Source of the DNA: a virus
IMG/VR virus record: IMGVR_UViG_3300009379_000034
Span: 1 to 37,536 of that record
Strand: one strand, 5' to 3'
DNA length: 37,536 nucleotides
Part shown: positions 20,216-29,580 of the stretch, piece by piece
Layout of the letters: each line of letters begins with the position of its first letter
Position numbering within the stretch: the stretch's first letter is position 1
The notes under the pieces: generated by a model
What the model was told of the DNA's origin: nothing
The model's input: only the letters and a program-made list of their open reading frames with translations
Database searches by the model: none
Program-made: the position numbers and the translations under genes

Positions 20216-21868
20216 ATGAGCGACAAGACGGATATGGCGGACAAGATTCTCAAGCGGCTCTCCGCTCTCGAGGAAGCCCGGCAACCTTGGGTTGGTTCGT
20301 GGCAAGAGCTCACTGACTACATGATGCCGCGCAAGAACAGTTTTGGCGCAAAGAACCCGGGAAAGCTCGGGGATGAACGCATCTTCGACTCAACGCCCAT
20401 GCATGCCTTGGAGCTGTTGGCCGGTGGTATTGGTGGATTGCTCACCAACCCGGCTATGCCGTGGTTTGAGATCGGCTGCAGGGATAAGGAGCAAGCCGAC
20501 CGCAAAGAAACCCGCGAATTCTTACAGGATGCCCGCGAACGTATGATCGGCCTTTTCAACGCCGAGGATTCTGGATTCCAGACTCATGTTCATGAGCTTT
20601 ACTTGGACGTCGCCTTGCTCGGCACGGCGGTCATGTGCGTCGAAGCCGATGAGGATACGGTGGTCCGCTTTTCAACGCGCCCGCTGGGTGAGGCTTTCGT
20701 GACTGAATCCGTCCGCGGCGTGGTGGACACAGTCTTCCGCAAGTACGAAATCACAGCGCGTCAAGCTGTTCAGGAGTGGGGGGGCGATTGTTCCAAGGAG
20801 CTCAAGGAAAAGGCTGAGAAGAAGCCCGAGACGGCTATCGAAATAGTTCACGCTGTTTACCCGCGCACCGACCGGAAAGCGGGCGGAAAGGATGCGGGTA
20901 ATTTCCCATTTGCAAGCATCTATCTCGAGGCCAAGACCAAGCACGTATTGGAAGAGTCCGGTTATCTCGAAATGCCCTACATGGTGCCACGCTGGTCCAA
21001 GGCGACCGGCGAAAAGTACGGGCGCGGGCCTGGTCAGACGGCCTTGTCTGATACGCGCGTACTCAATGCCATGGCGCGCACGGCTCTCATGGCTGCCGAA
21101 AAGATGAGCGACCCGCCTCTCATGGTTCCCGATGACGGATTCCTCGGCCCGGTTCGATCCGGTCCCGGCGGTCTGTCGTATTATCGCGCTGGGTCAACCG
21201 ACCGCATCGAGGCGTTGCCCATACGCGTGGACCTCGCGGCGACTGAGTCAATGATGATGCAGCGGCGCGAATCTATTCGGCGCATCTTCATGGGCGACCA
21301 ACTCGCACCGGAAGGTCCAGCCGTGACCGCGACCGAAGCCGTTATCAGGCAAAGCGAGAAAATGCGCGTACTGGGTCCGGTCCTTGGCCGGCTGCAGAGC
21401 GAATTCCTTACGCCGCTTATTCGCCGCGTTTGGAATATCATGATCCGGGCCGGTGAGGTCAAATTCCCCGAAGGCGTTGATTCTGATTCTATCTATGTCA
21501 GCTACATCAACCCGATTGAACGATCCCTCAAACAATACGAGGCCCAAGGCTTGATGCAAGCCGTGGAATACCTTTCCCCCTTGGTCGGCGAGTCCGATCC
21601 TTTCGGCATCATGGACAATTTCAACCCGGACAAGATCGCGCGGAGTACCCAGAGAATCTTTGGTTATCCGACCGACTACCTCAAGCCCGAGAAGGACGTC
21701 TCCGCCAGTCGCCAAGAACGCGCCAAAGCCGCTCAAGGGAAACAAGCTCTTGATGAGGCCGGGGCCGTGGCCGACATCGCCAAGACAGCCAGCCAGGCCG
21801 ACATGAGCGGACCGAACGCCATGACCGCCATACTCGGACAACAGCCAGGAGGCCCCCGTGCAGAGTAA
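20216..21868 (+). CDS. Portal / head-to-tail connector (podovirus type)
   Basis: A 550-aa protein. RQPWVGSWQELTDYMMPRK at the start, FDSTPMHALELLAGGIGGLLTNPAMPWF and GDQLAPEGPAVTATEAVIRQSEKMRVLGPVLGRLQSEFL are typical of the T7-like Head-tail_con family. The protein forms the dodecameric portal through which DNA enters the head and to which the short tail attaches. This gene is the best single sign that the phage is a podovirus. Confidence 0.93.
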   Translation: MSDKTDMADKILKRLSALEEARQPWVGSWQELTDYMMPRKNSFGAKNPGKLGDERIFDSTPMHALELLAGGIGGLLTNPAMPWFEIGCRDKEQADRKETREFLQDARERMIGLFNAEDSGFQTHVHELYLDVALLGTAVMCVEADEDTVVRFSTRPLGEAFVTESVRGVVDTVFRKYEITARQAVQEWGGDCSKELKEKAEKKPETAIEIVHAVYPRTDRKAGGKDAGNFPFASIYLEAKTKHVLEESGYLEMPYMVPRWSKATGEKYGRGPGQTALSDTRVLNAMARTALMAAEKMSDPPLMVPDDGFLGPVRSGPGGLSYYRAGSTDRIEALPIRVDLAATESMMMQRRESIRRIFMGDQLAPEGPAVTATEAVIRQSEKMRVLGPVLGRLQSEFLTPLIRRVWNIMIRAGEVKFPEGVDSDSIYVSYINPIERSLKQYEAQGLMQAVEYLSPLVGESDPFGIMDNFNPDKIARSTQRIFGYPTDYLKPEKDVSASRQERAKAAQGKQALDEAGAVADIAKTASQADMSGPNAMTAILGQQPGGPRAE

Positions 21869-22079
21869 CCCCGCAGAACTTCACCGCGCATACAAGCGGC
21901 TTTTTGATTGTGCGGACGGACAAACCGTCCTTGAAGATTTGGAAAATCGTGGATGCTTCAATCGCTCCACTTTCTCAACAGATAACGGGCGGACTCAGTT
22001 CAATGAGGGCCGCCGATCCATGGTTCTGCATATCAAGCACATGCAGAACGAAACCAATTTTATCCAGGAGGATAAGTAA
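21858..22079 (+). CDS. Bbp19-like small structural protein
   Basis: A 73-aa protein, ELHRAYKRLFDCADGQTVLEDLENRGCFNRSTFS...RTQFNEGRRSMVLHIKHMQ, matching the Bbp19 family first seen in Bordetella phage BPP-1. GTG at 21858 overlaps the end of the portal gene by 11 bp. Role in the virion uncertain. Confidence 0.82.
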   Translation: MQSNPAELHRAYKRLFDCADGQTVLEDLENRGCFNRSTFSTDNGRTQFNEGRRSMVLHIKHMQNETNFIQEDK

Positions 22080-22976
22080 ATGGATGACCTGATCCCCGAC
22101 ACCCCTGAAACCCATGAAAAGGCCCCGGCCACGCCGGAAACGCCATCCGAGAGCGGTGGCGGCGGTTTGGACTTCATCCCCGAACAGTATCGGGAAACCT
22201 CATGGGCGACCAAGTACGACAACTCCGACGACTTCTTCGACGGCATTGAGGGCATGTCCAAGGTCATCGGACAGAAGGAGATTGTGGACGGCCTCAAGGT
22301 TCCCGGTGAAGACGCGACTGACGAAGAGCGGACCGAGTTTGATACCGAGTTCCGCAAAGTCATGAACGTCCCCGAGGAAGCTGGCGGGTACGAAATTCCA
22401 GAAATGGAGCTCCCCGAAGGCGTCGAAGTCAAGGGCGAGTTCAATGAGGCTTACAAGGCCGCGGCGCACAAGTACGGCATGTCTCCCGACCAAATGGCCG
22501 GACTCTATCAAGACATGATGCCAGCCTTTGCCCAGGACGCGAAGGATACAGAGAATCTGACCGAAGAACAGGTCGCAACCAAGCGCACCGAAACAGCCAA
22601 GACTTTTCAAGATGAGCTTGGCGACGACACCGCCCAGTTTTTCGGCAACGTGAAGATTGGGGCCGAGTATGCGGATTCATTGCACGAAGGCTTACTCGAT
22701 CGACTCGAGAAACGCGGCCTTGCTGATGATCCCGACATCCTCCGCCTTGCCGGGGTTGCTGGCGCACTCGTTCCCAAGGAAGCCCAGATCAAGACGCCCG
22801 AAGGAAAGGGCGGCGACGGCGGGGCCAACATTACCCAGGTCGAAGCGCGCGCCAAGATTATCGAACTCAAGAAGGCAGGCGAGAAGGAAAACCGTGCGGA
22901 GATCGACAAACTGCTTGAGACACACTTCCCCGGGAAGCGCGAAACAACTTCGATTTCCGTAGGTGTCAGGAACTAG
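22080..22976 (+). CDS. Capsid scaffolding protein
   Basis: A 298-aa protein, acidic, starting with a Pro/Thr/Glu-rich disordered region, then DFIPEQYRETSWATKYDN and helical parts (EARAKIIELKKAGEKENRAEIDKLLETHFPGK). Position between the portal and capsid genes and this composition are standard for podoviral scaffolds, which shape the procapsid and leave before DNA packaging. Confidence 0.85.
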   Translation: MDDLIPDTPETHEKAPATPETPSESGGGGLDFIPEQYRETSWATKYDNSDDFFDGIEGMSKVIGQKEIVDGLKVPGEDATDEERTEFDTEFRKVMNVPEEAGGYEIPEMELPEGVEVKGEFNEAYKAAAHKYGMSPDQMAGLYQDMMPAFAQDAKDTENLTEEQVATKRTETAKTFQDELGDDTAQFFGNVKIGAEYADSLHEGLLDRLEKRGLADDPDILRLAGVAGALVPKEAQIKTPEGKGGDGGANITQVEARAKIIELKKAGEKENRAEIDKLLETHFPGKRETTSISVGVRN

Positions 22977-23071
22977 AGGTAATCGGCCCCAGCCGAGCGA
23001 GGCCCTACAAGGACACCCTCCGGAGCACGGGACACCCGAGCGAATAACAAAACTCACAGGAGGAAAAGAGA

Positions 23072-23902
23072 ATGTCCACCGACATCACCAATGCATTTAT
23101 TATTGACTATGCCACCGGCGTCCATGCCGCTTACCAGCAGCAGGGGTCCAAGATGCGTCACACCGTGCGCCTCAAGGAAGACGTCGAAGGTTCCAAGACC
23201 ACCTTCCAGAAGGTCGGCAAGGGGACCGCGGGCAAGAAAACCCGCCACGGCAACGTGCCCCTCATGAACCTCAACCATTCCACCGTGGATTGTACCCTGT
23301 CCGACTGGTACGCCGCGGAGTACATCGACAAGCTGGATGAGCTCAAGAAAAACACCGATGAATTCGGCGTCGCCACCAATGCGGGCGCGTGGGCTCTCGG
23401 TCGCAAGATCGACGAACTCATCATCAACAAGCTGGACGGCGCGACCAACGTGATTGCTCACGGTGGCACCGGCTTGACCAAGGACAAGATTCTCCAGGGT
23501 TTCGGCACTCTCAACGCCAACGACGCCCCTGATGACGGCAACCGCTTCGCCGTGGTTGGCCCGCACCAGTGGAACGAACTGCTCAACATCGAAGAGTTCA
23601 AGAGTTCCGATTTCGCGGGCGAAAATTATCCCTGGCTCAAGGGTACCGAGTCCCGGACCTGGCTGGGCATCACCTGGATGTTCCATACCGGTCTCCCGCT
23701 GGACGCTGGTACTCGCAAGTGCTTCATGTACCACAAGAACGCCGCTGGTTTGGCCGAAGGTCAGGAAATCAAATGCTTCGTGGACTGGGTTGCCGAGAAG
23801 GCTGCTCATCTGGTGGACCACCTGCTGTCCGCCGGTACGTGTCTCATCGACCCGGACGGCGTGGTCGAAATCCAGTGCGACGACGACGCGGTCATCGTCT
23901 AG
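23072..23902 (+). CDS. Major capsid protein
   Basis: A 276-aa protein. DYATGVHAAYQQQGSKMRHTVRLKEDVEGSKTTFQKVGKG, VPLMNLNHSTVDCTLSDWYAAEYIDKLDELKKN and FAVVGPHQWNELLNIEEFKSSDFAG match the phage capsid family of podoviruses with an HK97-type fold. GGAGGAAAAGAG precedes the ATG, a strong ribosome site. A stable hairpin follows. Confidence 0.93.
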   Translation: MSTDITNAFIIDYATGVHAAYQQQGSKMRHTVRLKEDVEGSKTTFQKVGKGTAGKKTRHGNVPLMNLNHSTVDCTLSDWYAAEYIDKLDELKKNTDEFGVATNAGAWALGRKIDELIINKLDGATNVIAHGGTGLTKDKILQGFGTLNANDAPDDGNRFAVVGPHQWNELLNIEEFKSSDFAGENYPWLKGTESRTWLGITWMFHTGLPLDAGTRKCFMYHKNAAGLAEGQEIKCFVDWVAEKAAHLVDHLLSAGTCLIDPDGVVEIQCDDDAVIV

Positions 23903-23917
23903 CCGAGAACCAATAAC

Positions 23918-23942
23918 CCGAAGGGGGCACGGCCCCCTTCGG
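23918..23942 (+). terminator. Hairpin after the capsid gene
   Basis: CCGAAGGGGG (23918-23927) pairs with CCCCCTTCGG (23933-23942) around CACGG, a 10-bp perfect stem. No T-run follows, so it would be a partial terminator or a barrier that raises capsid mRNA over downstream genes. Confidence 0.6.
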
Positions 23943-23961
23943 ATCACGCAAGGAGAACACA

Positions 23962-24213
23962 ATGGCATATGCAAGCGAAGACATGCGGCTCATGGGCGGA
24001 GTCCCGGGCCAGCAGCTCTTTCTCTACAAGACCGACGACATCGAAGCCGAGGTCATCGTCTCGGGCTACTTTGACGCCGCTGTCGAAGACTACAACCTCG
24101 ACACCGGCGATGTAATCATCGCTGTCTGTGACCAGGACGGCACCCAGGGCGTTGAGCTCTTGGTCGCCACGAACACCGCGGGCGTTGTCACCACCGTTGC
24201 GGAAGTTGACTAA
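23962..24213 (+). CDS. Putative head protein (decoration or head-associated)
   Basis: An 83-aa acidic, beta-rich protein ([60 protein letters not shown]...). It directly follows the capsid gene with AAGGAG before the ATG. Small beta proteins here are often capsid decoration proteins; the exact family is not recognised. Confidence 0.7.
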   Translation: MAYASEDMRLMGGVPGQQLFLYKTDDIEAEVIVSGYFDAAVEDYNLDTGDVIIAVCDQDGTQGVELLVATNTAGVVTTVAEVD

Positions 24214-24222
24214 TGCCAACCA

Positions 24223-24252
24223 GGAGGGGGGGGCCTTCTTTTGCCCCCCTCC
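24223..24252 (+). terminator. Hairpin between two late genes
   Basis: GGAGGGGGG (24223-24231) pairs with CCCCCCTCC (24244-24252) over a 12-nt loop containing TTCTTTT. It lies directly after the head-associated gene and before the tail tubular A-like gene, and resembles the capsid hairpin in lacking a downstream T-run. Confidence 0.5.
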
Positions 24253-24269
24253 GCCTTGGAGGATTCGAC

Positions 24270-24854
24270 ATGGCTGATAGTGTAATCGCAATCTGTAATA
24301 ACGCGCTTCTGGATTTGGGCGAAGATGTCATCATGTCGCTGGGTGACGAAAGCAAGGCGGCAGGGCTTTGCAATCACCGTTGGCCCGCGATCCGGGACGC
24401 GGTTCTCCGCGCGCATCCGTGGAACTGTGCCATGACCCAGGCCGAGCTTGCCGCCGGAACCACGGCCCCGTTGTGGAAGTGGGAATACAAGTACAATCTG
24501 CCGACCGACTTTCTCCGCATCGTCATGATAGTCGGTCAAGACGGCGAGGAAATTGCAGACTGGGAAATCCAAGGCTGCATTATCCTCTGTAACGAGGCAG
24601 CCCCGATCTATATTTCATACGTCCGGCGCGAGAATGATCCGAAGAAGTACGACGCACTTCTCGACGAAGCTCTCGCGGCCCGGCTGGCTGCTACGTTGGC
24701 TTATTCTCTTTCCGGGTCTACTTCTCTGGCTCAATCCTATTGGTCTGTCTACCAGCAGAAACTTGCGGAAGCTCGAGGCGTTGACGCGCGCGAAGGGGTG
24801 CCCGAATCCTTGACGCCCACGTCTTGGTTGGGCGCAAAGATGGGGAGACGTTAA
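24270..24854 (+). CDS. Tail tubular protein A-like (gp11) adaptor
   Basis: A 194-aa protein: SVIAICNNALLDLGEDVIMSLGDESKAAGLCNHRWPAIRDAVLRAHPWNCAMTQAELA, LPTDFLRIVMIVGQD and a helical C-terminus are standard for T7 gp11-like adaptors joining portal and nozzle. ATG at 24270 has GGAGG 7 bases upstream; the longer frame from 24213 has none. Confidence 0.87.
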   Translation: MADSVIAICNNALLDLGEDVIMSLGDESKAAGLCNHRWPAIRDAVLRAHPWNCAMTQAELAAGTTAPLWKWEYKYNLPTDFLRIVMIVGQDGEEIADWEIQGCIILCNEAAPIYISYVRRENDPKKYDALLDEALAARLAATLAYSLSGSTSLAQSYWSVYQQKLAEARGVDAREGVPESLTPTSWLGAKMGRR

Positions 24855-26608
24855 TGAGCATTTCAACCCCGGCACTTACCAATTTTACAGGCGGCGAGAT
24901 CAGCCCGCGCCTTGATGGTCGTGTCGATCTCTCCAAGTATTTTAACGGGTGCAAGAAGTTGGAAAACTTCCTTGTGCACCCACACGGCGGGGCAACCCGT
25001 CGCAATGGTTTCCGATTTGTTGCCGAGGCGAAGCACCACGACAAGAAAGTCGGCCTGTTGCCGTTCGAGTTCAATGCGAGTCAGACTTATATGCTCGAGT
25101 TTGGTGATTTCTACATGAGGGTTTACCACGACCGCGGCAAAGTCATGACCGAAGCGGACCCGGATGTCCTGTACGAGCGGGCAACCCCGTTTACCGCGGA
25201 CCAACTCGACGGCCTGTATTTCGCCCAGAGCGCGGATACCATGTATATCGTGCACCCCAGTCACAAGCCCCAGAAGCTACAGCGCATCAATCATGATGAC
25301 TGGACACTCGCGGACGTTGCCTGGACCGGGGAGCCCTCGGACTGGGACGCGGACAATTACCCGTCCGTGGTTGGCTTCTATCAACAGCGGCTTGTAATCG
25401 GGGGAACCCCGAACCAGCCAAATACGCTTTGGCTCTCCAAGTCCGCCGGTATCTTCGACGATCTCACCATCGGTACCGCCGATGATATGGGCATGAAGTA
25501 CACCTTTGACTCCGAGTCCATGGACATCATCAACGGCCTAGCTCTAGGCAGCAAGCGGCTTGTCGTACTCACTGAGGGAGGCGAATGGACCATCGGCGCG
25601 GGATCGTTCGACTCGGAAGTCTTGACCCCGACCAATGTGAAGGCCGACCAGTGGACTACCGTGGGGAGTGAAGGGATTAGACCGATCCGTACGTCTAATG
25701 CAGTCCTGTTCTTCGATGCCAGTGGTCAGCGGCTCCATGAACTGGCCTACGTCTTTGAGAGTGACGGTTTCGCAACCCCGGATTTGACCCTCCTGGCCGA
25801 GCATATGGGCAGCCACCATCGCTTTATTGATTCGGCATTTGCGAGGACACCGGAGTCCGTCATGTTCGCCGTGAGGGATGACGGCGTTTTGTGCGGCCTG
25901 ACCTACGCCCGGGATCATGAGGTTGTGGCCTGGCACCGCCACCTTACCGATGGCGTTTTCGAGGCTGTTGCCGCTATCCACGGTGGGGACCGAACTGAGG
26001 TCTGGGTCGTAGTCAAGCGCACGGTGAACGGGCAAGACAAGCGTTTTATCGAACTTCTCGACGGCCCGTTCAATGGCAACATTGAGGATGCCTTTTTCCT
26101 TGATTGCGGACTCAGTTACTCCGAAGGAAGCCCGACTCGGGACTTTACCGGAGCCGATCATCTGGCGGGATGCACTGTTTCCGCGCTGGTGGATGGAGCT
26201 GTACACCCGGATGTTGCCATCGCCCAGGACGGCACCTTCTCGCTTGATCGGGATGCCACAAAGGTCCATATCGGATTTTCATACACATCGAAGCTGCAGC
26301 CCATGAGGCTCGAAGGCGGGAGCCAAAGAGGTACAGCCCAGACAAAGAAAAAGCGGATCACGAAAGTATCAGCGCGATTTCATGAAACCCTGGGCGGCAA
26401 GATCGGCCCGGACGAAACGCATCTGGAACCCGTGTATTTCCGCTCCCCGAGTACGCCGATGGGCCAGTCCGCCGGGGCTTGGTCGGGCGACAAAACAGTC
26501 AATTTTCCCAAAGGGTGGAACAAAGACGGGCTTCTCACCATCGTCCAGGACCAGCCGCTCCCGATGACGGTTCTTATGGTGGTGCCCGAACAGGTGATTA
26601 ACCAATGA
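24854..26608 (+). CDS. Tail tubular protein B-like (nozzle)
   Basis: A 584-aa protein. STPALTNFTGGEISPRLDGRVDLSKYFNGCKKLENFLVHPHGGATRRNGFRFVAEAK is the signature start of podovirus nozzle proteins, and ADTMYIVHPSHKPQKLQR follows. ATG overlaps the previous stop (TAATG). It forms the tail tube tip through which DNA and ejection proteins pass. Confidence 0.9.
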   Translation: MSISTPALTNFTGGEISPRLDGRVDLSKYFNGCKKLENFLVHPHGGATRRNGFRFVAEAKHHDKKVGLLPFEFNASQTYMLEFGDFYMRVYHDRGKVMTEADPDVLYERATPFTADQLDGLYFAQSADTMYIVHPSHKPQKLQRINHDDWTLADVAWTGEPSDWDADNYPSVVGFYQQRLVIGGTPNQPNTLWLSKSAGIFDDLTIGTADDMGMKYTFDSESMDIINGLALGSKRLVVLTEGGEWTIGAGSFDSEVLTPTNVKADQWTTVGSEGIRPIRTSNAVLFFDASGQRLHELAYVFESDGFATPDLTLLAEHMGSHHRFIDSAFARTPESVMFAVRDDGVLCGLTYARDHEVVAWHRHLTDGVFEAVAAIHGGDRTEVWVVVKRTVNGQDKRFIELLDGPFNGNIEDAFFLDCGLSYSEGSPTRDFTGADHLAGCTVSALVDGAVHPDVAIAQDGTFSLDRDATKVHIGFSYTSKLQPMRLEGGSQRGTAQTKKKRITKVSARFHETLGGKIGPDETHLEPVYFRSPSTPMGQSAGAWSGDKTVNFPKGWNKDGLLTIVQDQPLPMTVLMVVPEQVINQ

Positions 26609-27057
26609 TGAAAGCATACGTTGCCCCGTTCATTGCCTCCGACGCGACAAGCATTGACCTCCGAATCTTGGATGTCAGAGACCTCAAAGGCGTTGACCTC
26701 GAACTTTGGGGCCAGATCGCCGCGGCTTCGCCTGTCGCCTACTCACTTGTACGCGAGGATGGCACAATCATCGGGGCCGCCGGTGTCCATTTCCACGACG
26801 ATGGCGACGTCGCTGACGTGTGGGTGCTCACAAGCGCGCTTGTCGAGAAATACAAGTTTTCATTCGTCAAGGGCGTCCTCTGGGGCCTTAATCGCGCCTT
26901 TGACGAGTTCGGTATCCGGCGATTGCAAACGCTGGTCCTGACTGAGCACGACTTGAGCATCAAGTGGCTTGAATGGATGGGCTTCGAACGTGAGAAACTG
27001 TGTGAGAATTGCGGGCCGAACGGCCTTAACCGCTATCTCTATGCGAAGGTGAAATAA
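26605..27057 (+). CDS. T7 gp13-like / GNAT-fold protein
   Basis: A 150-aa protein with a GNAT-like pattern (VREDGTIIGAAGVHFHDDGDVADVWVLTS...WGLNRAFDEFGIRRLQTLVLTEHDLSIKWLEWMGFERE). Phage gp13-type proteins of this shape are found at this position and are implicated in virion assembly. Start overlaps the nozzle stop (ATGA). Whether it acetylates anything is unknown. Confidence 0.8.
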   Translation: MMKAYVAPFIASDATSIDLRILDVRDLKGVDLELWGQIAAASPVAYSLVREDGTIIGAAGVHFHDDGDVADVWVLTSALVEKYKFSFVKGVLWGLNRAFDEFGIRRLQTLVLTEHDLSIKWLEWMGFEREKLCENCGPNGLNRYLYAKVK

Positions 27058-27551
27058 TGGGCGCAAGTATTCTGTTGGGAACGGCAGCGACCGCGGCAAC
27101 CAAAGGCGTAGCGGCAACCGCTGCAACTTCTGGGCTCTTTGGGGCTGGTGGTTCTTTTGCGGCGGGTCAAACGCTGCTTACGGTTGGGACGGGGCTCTCC
27201 GGGTTAACCGGGTTTATGTCGGCCAATGACCAGGCCAACGCGCTTGAGGCAGAAGCGGCGGAGAAACAACGGGCGGGCATCCTTGCCGAAGCTGCAGAAC
27301 GTGAAGACAACAAGCGGAAGCTTTCCTCAATGCGGGCCAAATATGGCGCAAGTGGCGTGAAGCTCGAAGGTACCCCCCTTGAAGTTCTTGAGGAGTCCGC
27401 GGCCACGGGCGAGGCAAATGCCTTGGCTCTCAGGTACGGCGGGGCAAGTTCGGCAAGTTCAAGGCGGGCCGGGGCCGGTGCGCTTCGGGTGACGGGTGGT
27501 ATGAGTGCCGGAACGTCGCTGCTTAAAGGCGGCGCGGAAATCTTCGGGTAG
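27057..27551 (+). CDS. Internal virion protein (gp14-like)
   Basis: A 164-aa protein. A hydrophobic, Ala/Gly-rich start (ATAATKGVAATAATSGLFGAGGSFAAGQTLLTVGTGLSGLTGF) could insert in membrane; then a coiled segment (ALEAEAAEKQRAGILAEAAEREDNKRKLSSMRAKYGASGV). This is the usual make-up of gp14-type ejection proteins, which form the outer-membrane channel at infection. The stop of the previous gene overlaps its ATG. Confidence 0.85.
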   Translation: MGASILLGTAATAATKGVAATAATSGLFGAGGSFAAGQTLLTVGTGLSGLTGFMSANDQANALEAEAAEKQRAGILAEAAEREDNKRKLSSMRAKYGASGVKLEGTPLEVLEESAATGEANALALRYGGASSASSRRAGAGALRVTGGMSAGTSLLKGGAEIFG

Positions 27552-27558
27552 GCATAAA

Positions 27559-29577
27559 ATGAGTAATATTTCCCCTATTATCAAAAAGTACATCCCAACC
27601 GGTGACGGGTTCAATGTGTCCGGCATGATGGCCGAAGCCGCTGGCGACTTTGGCCAGAGCGTTTTCGAGTTTGGTAAAGCCATGAAGCGCAGGGACGAAA
27701 ATGAAGAGTTCCAGAGGGCTCAGAATCAATATTCGGATCGTATTCGAGATTTTGAAGAAGAGGCCGTCAAGCGTGGTGGGACAAATGCCGCCGGGCTTAC
27801 TGTCGATTATGAAAAAATTCATGAAAACGCCGTCGGGGATATCTCTGGCAGTATGAAGTACGGCCAGTCTTCCCATACCTTCAAGCAATGGACGAAAGAG
27901 CAATACGACCGTGGGCACCTTGGCTGGACCAAGCTTGAGCACTCGGAGACGAACCGTGCAGCATTGGACACTTGGAACGCCGGGCTCAAGGGGTTCGAGA
28001 ACCGTGCCCAGCGTGATCCGTACAACCTTGAGCCTGTAGTGCAGGATGTTGACTGGCATTTCGCCCAGGCCGTGGATGCTGGCTTCATGACGCAGGAAGA
28101 GGCCACGGAGAAGCTGGCAGCCCACAAGGAAGGCATGACCGTCCAAGCTCTCGAAAATGCATATGCCCAGGACTGGCGGCGCGTTGAGAAAGAGCTCAAA
28201 GAGGATGCTTGGGCCGTAGACCCGTCCGTCAAGGCCAAATACCTCGACCGGGCCAAGTCCGAGCGCAAGCGGATCACGGCGGAGACTAACCGCAAGGCAG
28301 GTGATATCAAGTCCGGTATTGCCGACGCGGAAGCCTACTTCCTCGAGACCGGCGACAATACCGCTTTGGTTGGTATTGAAAATAGCCTTGTAGCCCTCGG
28401 AAGGAAGGGGGACGCATCCGACGTGCAGAAAAAGCGCAGGATTACCGAGAAGGCCCACTCCGTCATTCGTGGCGGGACGAACATGCCGCTCATGGACCAG
28501 TGGGACTACGTCCAGAAGAATCTTTCCGTTGATTCGATGGAAAACGCCTCTCTCAAGTCCAAGGCGAAAGCCCAGGCGGAGAAGGTGGTCAAGGCGCGCA
28601 TGCAAACATTTCAGAAAGCCCCGGCGGATTACGTGGCCAAGATGGTTGACCCGACACTCCCGCCAGAGCGACAGGCCGAAAGACGGCTTGAGATTCAGAA
28701 AGAGCTTGGTCAGGGTCTCCGGTACAAGCCCCAGATTCTCACGAATGAGGAGGCAACGGTTTATCAAGACGCTTGGAGCGACGCGGATGCGAACGGCAAG
28801 CTGGATATCCTGACACGGTTAAACGGATTCGGAGCGCATCGCGGCATGGTCCTTAAGCAAGTCGGCGTCCCCGCAAGTGCCCAGGTTGCGGCGTCCATGT
28901 TCTGGGAGAACCCCATGGCCAAGGGCGACGCGCGCATCCTCATCACCGCAGCGACGGCCAAGGCTGCCGACATCCCCAAGACCGGCGTGACCGATGCGGA
29001 AGTCCTCAAGGAAATTGAGGACAGCGACGTCATGAAGGCATTGCGGACCGTGGCCAAGAATCAGCCCGGCAACGTGCGTTTTCAAGGCTTTGTTGCTGAC
29101 ATTGAAAAAACACTCATCAATGCCGGGAAGATCGGCGGCGACAAGGCCGTAGCGGGCAAGCTGCTCGACAAGCACTTCGCGTCCATCGTTGACGACACCA
29201 CGGCCATTTACTTCTCACCAGGCAAGGTGCCCGACGTGGACGCCCTTGAGGTCGCCTTGAAGAATAAGCGTGCGGCCCTTGGTGAATCGCTCGAGTACCA
29301 GCGGGAAAAGTTCGAGAAAGAGGGAATGCCCGCGGAAGCCTTTGACGAACGTCTCGGGGTGATTGTCGATAACGGCGTCTGGGTGAACGCGCCGGACAGC
29401 GATGGCTTTGTCCTGCTCAACCCGCTTGACTCCGGTACAGGCGGCAGCGGATCGACAATTCGTACTCAGGACGGCGACTATTTCCGGCTGGGCTGGGATG
29501 ACATTGACTTCTGGACCATCGGGACCACGTACAGGTTCCGCGCGGCCTCGGAAGGCGAGAACAAGAGGCACAGGTAA
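27559..29577 (+). CDS. Internal virion / ejection protein (gp15-like)
   Basis: A 672-aa protein, mostly helical with long charged segments (EENEEFQRAQNQYSDRIRDFEEEAVK, RRVEKELKEDAWAVDPSVKAKYLDRAKSERKRITAETNRKAGDIKSGIADAEAYF). Between gp14-like and gp16-like genes, the size fits an inner-core protein. ATG at 27559; the longer frame from 27505 overlaps gp14. Confidence 0.82.
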   Translation: MSNISPIIKKYIPTGDGFNVSGMMAEAAGDFGQSVFEFGKAMKRRDENEEFQRAQNQYSDRIRDFEEEAVKRGGTNAAGLTVDYEKIHENAVGDISGSMKYGQSSHTFKQWTKEQYDRGHLGWTKLEHSETNRAALDTWNAGLKGFENRAQRDPYNLEPVVQDVDWHFAQAVDAGFMTQEEATEKLAAHKEGMTVQALENAYAQDWRRVEKELKEDAWAVDPSVKAKYLDRAKSERKRITAETNRKAGDIKSGIADAEAYFLETGDNTALVGIENSLVALGRKGDASDVQKKRRITEKAHSVIRGGTNMPLMDQWDYVQKNLSVDSMENASLKSKAKAQAEKVVKARMQTFQKAPADYVAKMVDPTLPPERQAERRLEIQKELGQGLRYKPQILTNEEATVYQDAWSDADANGKLDILTRLNGFGAHRGMVLKQVGVPASAQVAASMFWENPMAKGDARILITAATAKAADIPKTGVTDAEVLKEIEDSDVMKALRTVAKNQPGNVRFQGFVADIEKTLINAGKIGGDKAVAGKLLDKHFASIVDDTTAIYFSPGKVPDVDALEVALKNKRAALGESLEYQREKFEKEGMPAEAFDERLGVIVDNGVWVNAPDSDGFVLLNPLDSGTGGSGSTIRTQDGDYFRLGWDDIDFWTIGTTYRFRAASEGENKRHR

Positions 29578-29580
29578 AAC

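Noticed and set aside
27523-28767. Leftward 414-codon frame opposite the gp15-like gene
   Set aside because: Antisense shadow with no recognisable domain, inside a well-supported rightward virion gene.
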